Below are positions 1 to 8,805 of a DNA stretch of 64,000 nucleotides, in pieces. Both the position numbers and the translations under genes were made by a program. The stretch is from Arthrobacter zhaoxinii (GTDB lineage: Bacteria; Actinomycetota; Actinomycetes; Actinomycetales; Micrococcaceae): positions 1,116,001 to 1,180,000 of the forward strand of contig NZ_CP104275.1 of the NCBI RefSeq assembly GCF_025244925.1, given 5' to 3'. The notes below the pieces were generated by a model that saw nothing but the letters and a program-made list of their open reading frames with translations, did not search any database and was not told the DNA's origin. Each line of letters opens with the position of its first letter. The first letter of the stretch is position 1.

Positions 1-959
1 TTAAGCACGACGACGACGAAAGGGTCCGGTCCGTCCAGCTCTACGGGGTGGACCCCAAGACCGTCGGTGCAGCCGTCCGCCTCCTGGTCGAGGAGGACCG
101 CGCCGACCACATTGACCTGAACTTCGGCTGCCCGGTCCCCAAGGTCACCCGCAAGGGCGGCGGTTCGGCCCTGCCGTGGAAGCTGGACCTGTTCACCGCC
201 ATCGTCCAGACGGCGGTGAAGGAAGCTTCCCGGGGCAACGTGCCGCTGACCATCAAGATGCGCAAGGGCATTGACGAGGACCACCTGACCTTCCTCGACG
301 CCGGGAAGATCGCCCGTGACTCCGGCGTGGCCGCGGTGACCCTGCACGGCCGCACGGCGTCGCAGTTCTACTCCGGCAAGGCCGACTGGTCTGCCATCGC
401 GGAACTGCGCGAAGCCCTGCCGGACATGAACGTCCTGGGCAACGGTGACATCTGGTCCGCCGAGGACGCCATCCGCATGGTGCGCGAGACCGGCGTGGAC
501 GGCGTCGTCATCGGACGCGGCTGCCAGGGCCGCCCATGGCTCTTCGGTGACCTGGAAGCAGCCTTCGAGGGACGGTCCGAACGGCACCGGCCCGGTTTGA
601 AGCAGGTATCCGACAGCGTGTACCGGCATGCGGAACTGCTGGTGGAGACCTTCGGCGACGAAGTGATTGCCCTGCGCGACATCCGCAAGCACATGGCCTG
701 GTACTTCAAGGGCTACGTAGTAGGGGGAGACCTCCGCGCTAAACTGGCGACGGTACCGTCCCTGGCGGTCCTCCGTGAACTGCTGGACCAGCTGGACCCC
801 GACGCACCCTACCCCGGCACAGACGCCGAGGGACCGCGCGGACGGGCCGGAACACCCAAAAAGACAGCGCTGCCGGAAGGCTGGCTGGACGGGCGGGAAC
901 TCAACGCCGCCCAGAAGTCCATCATTTCGGCAGCCGAACTCGACGTATCAGGCGGCTAA
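1..959 (+). CDS. dusB: tRNA-dihydrouridine synthase DusB, 5' partial
   Basis: FMN- and NADPH-dependent enzyme that reduces specific uridines of tRNA to dihydrouridine in the cytosol. The gene is cut by the left edge: the frame is open from base 3 with no start in the window, leaving about 318 C-terminal residues of a family usually 320-390 long. The TIM-barrel active site is visible as NFGCP (catalytic Cys near visible residue 43), then KVTRKGGGSALPWK, TIKMRKG and LHGRT, and the phosphate-binding stretch VIGRGCQGRPWLF near the C-terminus. dgt follows after 8 bases, so the two are probably co-transcribed. Dus family membership is certain. The DusB subfamily call rests on motif resemblance. Confidence 0.93.
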   Translation, partial: KHDDDERVRSVQLYGVDPKTVGAAVRLLVEEDRADHIDLNFGCPVPKVTRKGGGSALPWKLDLFTAIVQTAVKEASRGNVPLTIKMRKGIDEDHLTFLDAGKIARDSGVAAVTLHGRTASQFYSGKADWSAIAELREALPDMNVLGNGDIWSAEDAIRMVRETGVDGVVIGRGCQGRPWLFGDLEAAFEGRSERHRPGLKQVSDSVYRHAELLVETFGDEVIALRDIRKHMAWYFKGYVVGGDLRAKLATVPSLAVLRELLDQLDPDAPYPGTDAEGPRGRAGTPKKTALPEGWLDGRELNAAQKSIISAAELDVSGG

Positions 960-967
960 AGCACCCC

Positions 968-2251
968 ATGACCTTCCCGCAGGCAGTCTCCACCGCAGGC
1001 TATACCGAAGTCGATCTGGCCCGATGGGTTACGGAACCGGCGAAAAACACCAACCGAACACAGTTCGGCCGTGACCGCGCGCGGGTGCTCCATTCCTCCG
1101 CGCTGCGCCGGCTGGGTGCCAAGACCCAGGTGGTCGCCCCGGACACGGACGACTTTGTCCGCACCCGCCTGACGCACAGCCTCGAAGTGGCCCAGGTGGG
1201 CCGGGAGCTGGGCAACGCACTCGGCTGCGACCCCGACGTCGTCGACGCCGCCTGCCTCTCCCATGACCTGGGGCACCCGCCCTTCGGCCACAACGGCGAG
1301 ACCGCGCTGAACGACATTGCCCATGCCATCGGCGGCTTCGAAGGCAACGCACAGACGCTGCGGCTGCTGACCCGCCTCGAACCGAAGATCATTGCCCCCG
1401 ACGGCACGCCCGCGGGCCTGAACCTCACCCGCGCCAGCCTGGATGCCGCCACCAAGTACCCGTGGTCCATTGCCAATGCTCCGCTGGTGAACGGGCACCG
1501 CACCACCAAGTTCGGTGTGTACGAGGATGACCTGCCCGTCTTCACCTGGCTGCGCGACGGCGCGCCGGAGGGACGCTCCTGCCTCGAGGCGCAGGTGATG
1601 GACCTGGCGGACGACATTTCCTACTCCGTGCACGACGTTGAGGACGCGATTGTGGCCGGCCATGTCCAGCTCAAGTGGCTGGACAACCCGGACCAGCGTG
1701 CCCGGGTGGTCGGCTACACCCAGCAGTGGTACCTGCCCGGTGCGGAACCTGCCGCCATCGATGCGGCGCTTGCCCGGCTGGAAGCCACCAAGGTGTGGGT
1801 CCGCGAATCGGACGGCAGCCGACGCGCCATGGCCGCCCTGAAGGACATGACCAGCCAGCTGATCGGCCGGTTCTGCAACAGCGCGCTGGAAGCCACGCGC
1901 GGCATTTACGGCACCGATCCGCTGACCCGGTACCACGCCGAAATGGTGGTCCCCGAGGAGACCCAGCTGGAAATTGCCGTCATGAAGGGCCTGGCCACCA
2001 CGTTCGTGATGACCACCGACCAGCGCCAGCCGCTCTACGAACGCCAGCGCGAAGTGCTCACCGCCCTCGTCGCGCAGCTTTCCGCCACCGGGGATAAGCA
2101 CCTGGATCCGATGTTCGCCGCCGACTGGCGGGACGCGCCCGACGACGGCGCCCGGCTGCGTGTCGTCGTCGACCAGGTGGCCTCGCTGACGGACGGTTCG
2201 GCACTTGCCCTCCACGAGCGGCTGGTAGGCCCGGTTCCGGCGCTCTGGTAG
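968..2251 (+). CDS. dgt: deoxyguanosinetriphosphate triphosphohydrolase-like protein
   Basis: Metal-dependent HD-domain enzyme that splits dNTPs, classically dGTP, into deoxynucleoside and triphosphate, tuning the dNTP pool. In this 427-residue protein the metal ligands are visible: H70 in THSLEV, the H99-D100 pair in LSHDLGHPPFGH, and a later acidic motif DLADDISYSVHD starting at residue 212. The length is normal for the short actinobacterial dGTPase type. The ATG at 968 lies 8 bases after the dusB stop and has no clear Shine-Dalgarno, so translational coupling is likely. Primase follows two genes later, keeping DNA-precursor and replication genes together. Substrate preference cannot be read from sequence. 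A 7-bp stem at 2257-2263/2281-2287 might be its terminator. Confidence 0.92.
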   Translation: MTFPQAVSTAGYTEVDLARWVTEPAKNTNRTQFGRDRARVLHSSALRRLGAKTQVVAPDTDDFVRTRLTHSLEVAQVGRELGNALGCDPDVVDAACLSHDLGHPPFGHNGETALNDIAHAIGGFEGNAQTLRLLTRLEPKIIAPDGTPAGLNLTRASLDAATKYPWSIANAPLVNGHRTTKFGVYEDDLPVFTWLRDGAPEGRSCLEAQVMDLADDISYSVHDVEDAIVAGHVQLKWLDNPDQRARVVGYTQQWYLPGAEPAAIDAALARLEATKVWVRESDGSRRAMAALKDMTSQLIGRFCNSALEATRGIYGTDPLTRYHAEMVVPEETQLEIAVMKGLATTFVMTTDQRQPLYERQREVLTALVAQLSATGDKHLDPMFAADWRDAPDDGARLRVVVDQVASLTDGSALALHERLVGPVPALW

Positions 2252-2375
2252 GGATTGCAGCCGGCTCTCTGGTGAACGGGCGGCTGCACCGTTAGCCTCT
2301 GGCGCGGGGTGGTTCAGCGTTCGGCGATTCACTATCGCCGGACGGTCGGCCGGACACGCGTACCCGAGGACCGCC

Positions 2376-5300
2376 ATGAGTACACAGCAGTCAACCCGTT
2401 CCCGTCAGCTACGCCGCGTCAGGAAAGGAAGCCGACGGTTCCACTCTCGGAGCCTTCTGGTTTTCCTGCTGGGCCTGGCGATGTTGCCGCTGGGGCTGCC
2501 CGCGCAGGCCGCCCCGGATCCCGGGCCTATTCTGGGTGCGCCTCCTGCCAGCAACGCGAACACGGACATCGTGGTCACGTCGCTCGGCGCCGGGACAAGG
2601 GTGTCGGGAGGGTTGCCGCCCGTGGGACAAAGCTGGCCCATTGACGCCTATCCCGCCGGTGTTCCGGCCGGGTACCAGACGGAAAACGTCAGCTTTGCCG
2701 GCATCATCAACACCCAGGACGCCAGCGGCACCACCACGGCCGAGATGTACTGCATCGACCTGCGCACCTCCACGAGGGTGAGCATCGGTTACGAAAACGG
2801 CAGCTGGGATGAGTCCAACGTCCCGAATATCGGATACGTCAACCGGATCCTGAACACGTACTATCCGAGTACCAACCTGCCGGCGGGCAACGTCAACAAC
2901 AAGGCCGCCGCTGTGCAGGCTGCCATCTGGTTCTTCACGGACGGGTTTGTCCTCAATCGGCAAAGCACTCTCTATTCGACCGTCGCCGGGATAGTGAACG
3001 ACACCATCGCAGCCGGTCCCCTGGAGGAGCCGGACCCACCGGCGATCGCCATCACTCCGCCCACTACCGGAGCACCTGTGACGGGAGTCGCAGGACCGCA
3101 CACGGTGACGTCAGAGGCGGACGAGATTGAAGTGACGATCGATGAAGGATATAGCCTCTACGCCGACGCCGACGGGACCGTTCCGTTGAACAGCCCCGTG
3201 GCCAGCGGAACGCAGTTCTGGGTGCGCAGCGATACGGGTGCTACGGGACCGGCAAACATTACGGCCCGGGCCGCGGTCACCGTACCGACGGGCAACGTCT
3301 ACCTGTACGACGCGGCAACACCGGGGGTGGACAACGCGCAGAAGCTGATCCTGGCGGTTACGCGGGAGCTCAGCTCCAACGCGACGGCGGCCGCCGCCTT
3401 CACCGAAGTGGGCTCGCTGACCGTTACCAAGTCCATTGCCGGTCCTGCAGCAGGCAGCCAGGATGCCGTGGTGATCAGTATCGACTGCGGCCCTGATAAC
3501 CAGTTCACGTTCACCATCGACGCGGAGGCCACCGGGACAGCGTCCGAGACGTTTAACGACATTCCCGCGGGGTCCACCTGCACCGTCGCCGAACCGACGG
3601 ACGGGTCCAATGAAAGCGTCGCCGTCAGCACCATCCTCCCCGGCGCCGTCACCATTGTTTCCGGCACGACGGCGTCGGCCACGGTCACTGACACCTATAC
3701 CTTTGCCCCCGGGACGCTGGTGGTGACCAAGACCAACACGGGGGAGGCCGCCGGCGCCCAGGGCGAGGTGACGATCTCCGTGGTCTGCACCTCGGACGGT
3801 GTCACCGTGCTGGACACCACGGTGACCATTCCGGAGGGAACCGTTACCCCGGAAGCTGCCGAATTCCCCGACCTCGCCGCCGGCAGCAGCTGCACCGTGA
3901 CGGAAACCGTTGACGGCTCAAGCGAAGCCGTGGCCGTTACCGTGACAGGAGGGGGGACTGTCACGGTTCCCGCCGCGGGCAGCGTTACTGCGGCACTGAC
4001 CAACGACTACACCTTCACCACCGGAACCCTCGCCGTCCGAAAGGATTTCGCCGGGACTGGGGCGGGACGGCAGGGCGTCGTCACGCTGCAGGTGACCTGC
4101 ACCGCCTCAGGCGCGACAGTTCTGAACGAGACCGTCACCATTGCGGCCGGCACGACTGAACCGACCACCGAAGAGTTTGAGGGCCTCGCCGCGGGAGCCG
4201 TGTGCACGATCACCGAGACCGCCGACGGTGCGACGACGGCAGTCAGCGTTGTGACTGTGACCGATCCTGCGGGCGGGACGGTCACCATTCCTGCCGGCGG
4301 CGGCGTGGAGGTCACCGTGACGGATACGTACACCGTGAACCCCGGCGCCCTGACAGTGGACAAGGTGATCACCGGCCCGGCGGCTCGTGAACAGGGTCCA
4401 ATCACGGTCGAGGTCATCTGCACCGCAGACGGAGAAGAGGTGATCCGCCAGGACATCACCATTGAAGCAGGCGCCGGAGGCACCATTCCCGGCACGGTCA
4501 GCGGAATCCCGGAAGGTGCGAGCTGCAGCGTCACCGAACCCGGAACGGGTGAAACGCCCGCGGTGGGTGTCACCGTGGAGCTGCCCGAAGACGTGACCAT
4601 AGCCGCCGGTGAAACTGCGGAAGCTGCCGTCATCAACACTTACGAGGTGAATCCCGGCTCTTTGACCGTCACCAAAGCTATTACCGGTGAGGCCGCAGGA
4701 AACCAGGATTCCGTGGAGGTTGATGTCCTGTGCACCCTGGACGGGGTGACGGTATTCGAGGAGGTTTCCCAGGTTCCGGCCGGGACCACCGAAGACGTGG
4801 GCGCGGTGTTTTCGAATATCCCGGCAGGTGCCTCCTGCTCCATTACGGAACCGGTGACCGGGGCCACCGCCGCCGTCACCGTGACCACCGAATTGCCCGG
4901 CGACGTCGAAATTCTGGCCGGCGACACCGTCGACACCATGGTGACGAACAGCTACAGCCCCGTTCCGGGGGGCCTCGTGGTCACCAAGGTCATCACCGGG
5001 GCTGCCGCCGGCGAACAGGGTGAGATCGTCCTCGAGGTCCGCTGCGGCACCGACGGCTCCGCGCTGGATGAAACGGTGACCATCCCGGCCGGCGCCACGG
5101 GAGAGGTGACCGCCGAATTCGACGGACTCCCCGCCGGAACCGAATGCACGGTGACGGAAACCAGTACCGGCGCCACCTCTGCCGTGCAGGTGCAATCCGA
5201 GCTGCCCGGCCCGGTCACCATCCCGGCCAACGATACGGCCACTGCCATCGTGAACAACACCTACGCCTTCGTGGAGTCGCCGGCCCCGGCTCCGGCGCCT

Positions 5301-5447
5301 GAACCCCGCCCGGAGCAGCCGGACCGGTCAGGGCTTCCGAGCACCGGCCTGGAGGTATCCGCCCGCACCTATCTGGCCCTCGGAGCCGGTCTGTGCCTGA
5401 TGGGTGGTCTGGGCATCTATGCCGCCCGGCGCCGGACGGAGGACTGA
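2376..5447 (+). CDS. sortase-anchored thioester (TQXA) surface adhesin with six DUF5979-like repeats
   Basis: Large (1023 aa) cell-wall protein. It has a basic signal peptide ending near APA/QAA around residue 47. A thioester domain follows, with C126 (in YCIDL) and Q181 (in VQAAIWFFTD) expected to form an internal Cys-Gln thioester able to bond covalently to host or surface amines. A linker domain comes next, then six beta-rich repeats starting near residues 346, 446, 550, 657, 761 and 866, each opening with a GxLxVxK...TGxAAxxQ pattern (DUF5979 type). A Pro-rich stalk leads to LPSTG at 987-991, a hydrophobic helix and a terminal RRRTED tail, which together form a sortase signal. GAGGA precedes the ATG. 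No sortase lies nearby. It is an isolated insertion between dgt and dnaG. Its ligand is unknown. Confidence 0.9.
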   Translation: MSTQQSTRSRQLRRVRKGSRRFHSRSLLVFLLGLAMLPLGLPAQAAPDPGPILGAPPASNANTDIVVTSLGAGTRVSGGLPPVGQSWPIDAYPAGVPAGYQTENVSFAGIINTQDASGTTTAEMYCIDLRTSTRVSIGYENGSWDESNVPNIGYVNRILNTYYPSTNLPAGNVNNKAAAVQAAIWFFTDGFVLNRQSTLYSTVAGIVNDTIAAGPLEEPDPPAIAITPPTTGAPVTGVAGPHTVTSEADEIEVTIDEGYSLYADADGTVPLNSPVASGTQFWVRSDTGATGPANITARAAVTVPTGNVYLYDAATPGVDNAQKLILAVTRELSSNATAAAAFTEVGSLTVTKSIAGPAAGSQDAVVISIDCGPDNQFTFTIDAEATGTASETFNDIPAGSTCTVAEPTDGSNESVAVSTILPGAVTIVSGTTASATVTDTYTFAPGTLVVTKTNTGEAAGAQGEVTISVVCTSDGVTVLDTTVTIPEGTVTPEAAEFPDLAAGSSCTVTETVDGSSEAVAVTVTGGGTVTVPAAGSVTAALTNDYTFTTGTLAVRKDFAGTGAGRQGVVTLQVTCTASGATVLNETVTIAAGTTEPTTEEFEGLAAGAVCTITETADGATTAVSVVTVTDPAGGTVTIPAGGGVEVTVTDTYTVNPGALTVDKVITGPAAREQGPITVEVICTADGEEVIRQDITIEAGAGGTIPGTVSGIPEGASCSVTEPGTGETPAVGVTVELPEDVTIAAGETAEAAVINTYEVNPGSLTVTKAITGEAAGNQDSVEVDVLCTLDGVTVFEEVSQVPAGTTEDVGAVFSNIPAGASCSITEPVTGATAAVTVTTELPGDVEILAGDTVDTMVTNSYSPVPGGLVVTKVITGAAAGEQGEIVLEVRCGTDGSALDETVTIPAGATGEVTAEFDGLPAGTECTVTETSTGATSAVQVQSELPGPVTIPANDTATAIVNNTYAFVESPAPAPAPEPRPEQPDRSGLPSTGLEVSARTYLALGAGLCLMGGLGIYAARRRTED

Positions 5448-5551
5448 GCCAACAGGCCCGGACACCGGACGTCTTCAGCGCCCGGGGCTGCGGTCCCGGG
5501 CGCTGAGTGCGTCCACCGTCTGGTCCCCGGCGCCGGTTTGGCGGGGAAGAA

Positions 5552-5567
5552 TAGACTGGATGCTATG
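5552..5567 (+). promoter_or_regulatory. possible leaderless dnaG promoter
   Basis: A TANNNT -10 element (TAGACT, 5552-5557) ends 7 bases before the dnaG ATG at 5565, the distance expected from -10 to transcription start. No Shine-Dalgarno lies at a useful distance. This fits leaderless transcription, which is common in actinobacteria. No good -35 is visible. Confidence 0.4.
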
Positions 5568-7598
5568 GCCGGACTGATCAAGCGTGAAGACATCGATGAA
5601 GTGCGGCTGCGTACCGACATCAAAGCAGTGATCGACGGATACGTAACCCTGAAATCTGCAGGCATCGGTTCCTTCAAGGGTCTGTGCCCGTTCCACGACG
5701 AGCGCTCGCCGTCCTTCCATGTCCGCCCGCAGGTGGGCAGCTACCACTGCTTCGGCTGCGGTGAGAGCGGCGACGTGATCTCCTTCGTGCAGAAGATGGA
5801 CCACGGCACCTTCTCCGAAACGGTCGAGAAGCTCGCCGCCCGGCTTGGCTACGAACTGCACTACGAAGACGGCGGCACCGGGCCGCGCCGCGAAGACGTC
5901 GGCAAGCGCCAACGCCTGCTGGATGCACACAAGGTGGCCGCGGAATTCTTCCGCAGCCAGCTCGGCACGCAGGGTGCCGCCGCAGCCCGGAACTTCCTGC
6001 AGGAGCGTGGCTTCGACCCGGCAGCGGCGGAGCATTTCGGTGTCGGCTACGCACCGCAGGGCTGGGACTCCCTGCTGAAGCACCTCACATCCAAGGGCTT
6101 CACCCGCGAGGAACTGGCCGAGACCGGGATGTTCTCCACCGGCTCGGACGCTTCCCGGTTCTACGACCGCTTCCGCGGCCGCCTGATCTGGCCCATCCGC
6201 GACCTCACCGGTGCCGTGATCGGCTTCGGCGCACGCAAGCTCTACGAGGACGACCAGGGCCCCAAGTACCTGAACACCCCCGAAACCCCGCTCTACAAGA
6301 AGTCCCAGGTCCTGTATGGCATTGACCTGGCCAAGCGGGACATCGCCAAGACCCGGCAACTGGTGGTCGTGGAGGGGTACACCGATGTGATGGCCTGCCA
6401 CCTGGCGGGCATCACCACCGCCGTCGCCACCTGCGGCACCGCCTTCGGCACCGACCACATCAAGATCGCCCGCCGCCTGCTGTCCGACGACGGCACCGGG
6501 GGAGAGGTCATCTTCACCTTTGACGGCGACGCCGCCGGGCAGAAGGCGGCCCTGCGCGCCTTCGAGGAGGACCAGCGGTTCACCGCGCAGACCTACGTGG
6601 CCGTGGATCCCAACGGCATGGACCCCTGCGATATCCGCCAGACGCACGGCGACTCCGCCGTGGCTGAGTTGATCTCTTCCCGCCGCCCGCTGTTCGAGTT
6701 CGCGATCCGCTCCACGCTGCGCAAGTTCGATCTGAACACCGTGGAGGGCCGCGTCTCGGCGCTGCGTGCTGCGGCACCGGTGGTGGCGGACATCCGTGAC
6801 CCGGCCATGCGCCCGGCGTACGCCAGGGAGCTGGCCGGTTGGCTGGGGACCGACGTCGACGACGTCAGCCGGGCGGTCAACGCCGCCACCAAACGGGGGA
6901 AGGCAGCCCCCGGCGCAGACACTGCCGGGCAGACCATACCGGCCGGACGCAGCCCGGAAGGGCAGCAGGGCCGGCAGCAATACGGCCAGCGCGGGGGCCA
7001 GCAGCGCGGCAGCCAGCAGCAGTACGGGCGGCGCGATGAGCAGCCGCGGCAGTGGCAGGGCCAGAACCAGACGTACGGCCGGGAGCAGAGCCGGCCGCAG
7101 GAACCGGAGCCTTCATCCGCGTTCAGCCGTCCCAACCTGAGTGATCCCGCTGCCCGGATGGAACGCCAAGCCCTGGAAGTCGCACTCCAGCAGCCGGGAA
7201 TGCTCGACGCGGGGCAGTGGGAACGCTTCAAAGCGGTCCGGTTCACCGTCCCGGCCTATGTTGCCGTCCATGATGCGATCCGTGCCGCGGGCGATGCCGG
7301 AACCGCCCCCGCGGCCTGGGTGGAACGGGTCCGCGAGGAACTGCCGGAGCCGCTGCGCGGTTTCGTCAGCGAGCTGGCCGTGACGCCGCTGCCTGCCCGT
7401 GACGCCGATGCGCTGGCCATGTACTGCCGGGACATCCTCAACCGGCTCTTTGAGCTGCAGGTGACGCACCTGAAGGCAGAGAAGCTGGGCCAGCTGCAGC
7501 GGCTGGACCCCAACGCCGACCAGGAGCTGTTCCACCAACTCAACCGCGAACTCATGGAGCTGGAAATGCAGCGCCGGGCTCTGCGGGGAGACCAGTAA
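5565..7598 (+). CDS. dnaG: DNA primase DnaG
   Basis: Synthesises RNA primers at the replication fork, working with the DnaB helicase. The 677-residue protein has the N-terminal CHC2 zinc finger (C41, H44, C62, C65 in CPFHDE...CFGC), then the catalytic core with the TOPRIM signatures VVVEGYTDV and FDGDAAG. A Gln/Arg/Gly-rich flexible linker follows at about residues 455-510. Last is a C-terminal helical domain (about 525-677) of the DnaB-binding type. The start MAGLIKREDID was chosen because homologues begin with this motif; nine in-frame codons upstream are open but lack a ribosome site. The low-complexity linker is longer than in enterobacterial DnaG, which is common in actinobacteria. Confidence 0.96.
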   Translation: MAGLIKREDIDEVRLRTDIKAVIDGYVTLKSAGIGSFKGLCPFHDERSPSFHVRPQVGSYHCFGCGESGDVISFVQKMDHGTFSETVEKLAARLGYELHYEDGGTGPRREDVGKRQRLLDAHKVAAEFFRSQLGTQGAAAARNFLQERGFDPAAAEHFGVGYAPQGWDSLLKHLTSKGFTREELAETGMFSTGSDASRFYDRFRGRLIWPIRDLTGAVIGFGARKLYEDDQGPKYLNTPETPLYKKSQVLYGIDLAKRDIAKTRQLVVVEGYTDVMACHLAGITTAVATCGTAFGTDHIKIARRLLSDDGTGGEVIFTFDGDAAGQKAALRAFEEDQRFTAQTYVAVDPNGMDPCDIRQTHGDSAVAELISSRRPLFEFAIRSTLRKFDLNTVEGRVSALRAAAPVVADIRDPAMRPAYARELAGWLGTDVDDVSRAVNAATKRGKAAPGADTAGQTIPAGRSPEGQQGRQQYGQRGGQQRGSQQQYGRRDEQPRQWQGQNQTYGREQSRPQEPEPSSAFSRPNLSDPAARMERQALEVALQQPGMLDAGQWERFKAVRFTVPAYVAVHDAIRAAGDAGTAPAAWVERVREELPEPLRGFVSELAVTPLPARDADALAMYCRDILNRLFELQVTHLKAEKLGQLQRLDPNADQELFHQLNRELMELEMQRRALRGDQ

Positions 7599-7651
7599 GG
7601 GCCCGGGTTCCTCCGGCGGGGCGCCGATTTCGTTTCGGCGCGGAATCTCTG

Positions 7652-7657
7652 TAAAGT
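7652..7657 (+). promoter_or_regulatory. -10 element of first tRNA-Asn gene
   Basis: TAAAGT at 7652-7657 sits 14 bases before the mature tRNA 5' end. It is preceded at 7621-7641 by a GCGCCGA/TCGGCGC hairpin that may end dnaG transcription. The -35 is not clear. Confidence 0.4.
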
Positions 7658-7671
7658 AAAACCTGCCGCTT

Positions 7672-7744
7672 TCCCCCGTAGCTCAATTGGCAGAGCATTC
7701 GACTGTTAATCGAAGGGTTACTGGTTCGAGTCCAGTCGGGGGAG
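7672..7744 (+). tRNA. tRNA-Asn (anticodon GTT), copy 1
   Basis: 73-nt cloverleaf: acceptor TCCCCCG/CGGGGGA with discriminator G, D stem GCTC/GAGC, anticodon stem TTCGA/TCGAA with loop CTGTTAA (anticodon GTT), and T stem ACTGG/CCAGT. CCA is not encoded. It is identical to the copy at 8359-8431, including eight bases of 5' flank. Confidence 0.97.
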
Positions 7745-7750
7745 CAAACA

Positions 7751-7791
7751 AGATCCCTGACCTGCAGCTATGCAGGTCAGGGATCTTTTTT
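7751..7791 (+). terminator. strong Rho-independent terminator after tRNA-Asn 1
   Basis: Perfect 16-bp stem (7751-7766 / 7771-7786) with loop GCTA and a T6 run. It lies between the tRNA and the convergent NUDIX gene, overlaps the 3' border of that gene, and could act on both strands. Confidence 0.93.
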
Positions 7792-8245
7792 ATGTGCTCG
7801 GGAGTACGGCTGGATCCTCCGCCAGATCCCCGAGCCTGGCCCCCAGCCCGCCGGCAAGGACATGGGCCTGGGGGAGCGGCATCCACCAGCAGGTCCACGA
7901 GACCGGTGATCCGCCGTCGTCCGGATCCGGTTCTCCCGCTCCCCAGCGGGCGGAGACGCTGCTGGCCGGAACCTCCAGCTGGAAGAAGTACCGGGTAGCT
8001 GTCTCGGGCCGCAGAGGCCGCAGGTCGTAAACGGATTCGCCGAGGTACCTCCGCACCTTTCCGGCCACCCCGGTCTCCTCACGCAGTTCACGGACCGCGG
8101 CATCGGCCGGCTCTTCGCCCGGCCGGACCGTCCCCGCCGGGACCTGCACACCCGTGATTTCCATCGGTACTGCGTTATGGGTGAAGACAAGCAGATGATC
8201 CTGCTGCACCGCGTAGCAGACGACTTTCCGGACCTGTTTAATCAT
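7790..8245 (-). CDS. NUDIX hydrolase
   Basis: Small (151 aa) cytosolic hydrolase of nucleoside-diphosphate-linked substrates. The complete Nudix box GX5EX7REUXEEXGU is present (GTVRPGEE...RELREETGV, about residues 36-58). This places the metal-binding glutamates correctly. The ATG at 8245 (MIKQVRKVVCY) is preferred over an upstream in-frame ATG at 8287 because the fold begins at that point in homologues. The substrate cannot be inferred. The gene sits alone on the minus strand between the two tRNA-Asn genes and converges on the terminator of the first. Confidence 0.88.
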   Translation of the reverse strand: MIKQVRKVVCYAVQQDHLLVFTHNAVPMEITGVQVPAGTVRPGEEPADAAVRELREETGVAGKVRRYLGESVYDLRPLRPETATRYFFQLEVPASSVSARWGAGEPDPDDGGSPVSWTCWWMPLPQAHVLAGGLGARLGDLAEDPAVLPST

Positions 8246-8314
8246 GGGCAACTGTCTCACAGGCCGGCAACGCGGCGTCGGAACCACTAACGGCGGAGTC
8301 CCGGGGCGGACCGG

Positions 8315-8344
8315 TTCGGAAGGACCGGCGATTTACTGTATAGT
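8315..8344 (+). promoter_or_regulatory. promoter of second tRNA-Asn gene
   Basis: TTCGGA (8315-8320), an 18-bp spacer and TATAGT (8339-8344) lie 15 bases before the mature tRNA 5' end. The -10 is close to consensus. This promoter differs in sequence from that of copy 1. Confidence 0.55.
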
Positions 8345-8358
8345 TGAGGACGCCGCTT

Positions 8359-8431
8359 TCCCCCGTAGCTCAATTGGCAGAGCATTCGACTGTTAATCGA
8401 AGGGTTACTGGTTCGAGTCCAGTCGGGGGAG
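8359..8431 (+). tRNA. tRNA-Asn (anticodon GTT), copy 2
   Basis: Same 73-nt cloverleaf as 7672-7744, base for base, 687 bases downstream. The identity extends to GCCGCTTT just upstream. It has its own promoter and terminator, so the two are independent units rather than one tandem transcript. Confidence 0.97.
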
Positions 8432-8438
8432 CAAGCAG

Positions 8439-8480
8439 AGGGTCTGTGACCGGGTTTCCCGCGTCGCAGGCCCTTTTTTT
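8439..8480 (+). terminator. Rho-independent terminator after tRNA-Asn 2
   Basis: 11-bp stem 8439-8449 / 8464-8474 with two G-T pairs, a loop that contains a second small CCGGG/CCCG pairing, and a T7 run. The sequence is unrelated to the terminator of copy 1. Confidence 0.88.
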
Positions 8481-8805
8481 ATGCGCCCGCCGCGTCCCGG
8501 CGGAGGCGCCGTCACGGCCGTCCCCGCGTGAGGGAATGCCGGGAAACCTGTGATCTGAATGACACCGGAACGGGTGTGTCCGCACGGAACCTTCTTCTCC
8601 GAGGTTGCCGGCCGCCCTCGGTCCTGCCGGAATTCCGGTGCCGCGGCCTTCCAACACCGCGGCGGGTTGTCCCGCGTTTCTGCCGTTGGAGCCGCGCTTC
8701 GGCTACCGTGCATGAACAAGCATGCTTAGTGTTATGCGTAGGCTTAAGTGTTTTGACACCAGTCACGTGTACGCAGCTAGTTGAGTAGAAAACGAGGAAC
8801 GGTCG
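8481..8805 (+). promoter_or_regulatory. upstream region of the sugar permease
   Basis: No credible gene lies here; short frames do not show a family. Near the 3' end are a 10-bp palindrome AAGCATGCTT (8718-8727) and TTGACA (8753-8758) within an inverted GTGT/ACAC pair. A degenerate CRP-like site TTTGA-N6-TCACG (8752-8767) is also there, with a possible -10 TAGTTG (8778-8783, 19-bp spacing). GAGGA at 8794-8798 is the ribosome site of the permease. The promoter call is tentative. Confidence 0.4.

Noticed and set aside
956..2377. Long minus-strand open frame (473 codons) opposite dgt
   Set aside because: It mirrors the dgt gene in a GC-rich region where stop codons are rare. It has no family motif, and dgt itself shows all HD residues.
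8528..8788. 86-codon plus-strand frame before the sugar permease
   Set aside because: Cys/Arg/Pro-rich with no ribosome site; it overlaps the promoter elements of the permease.
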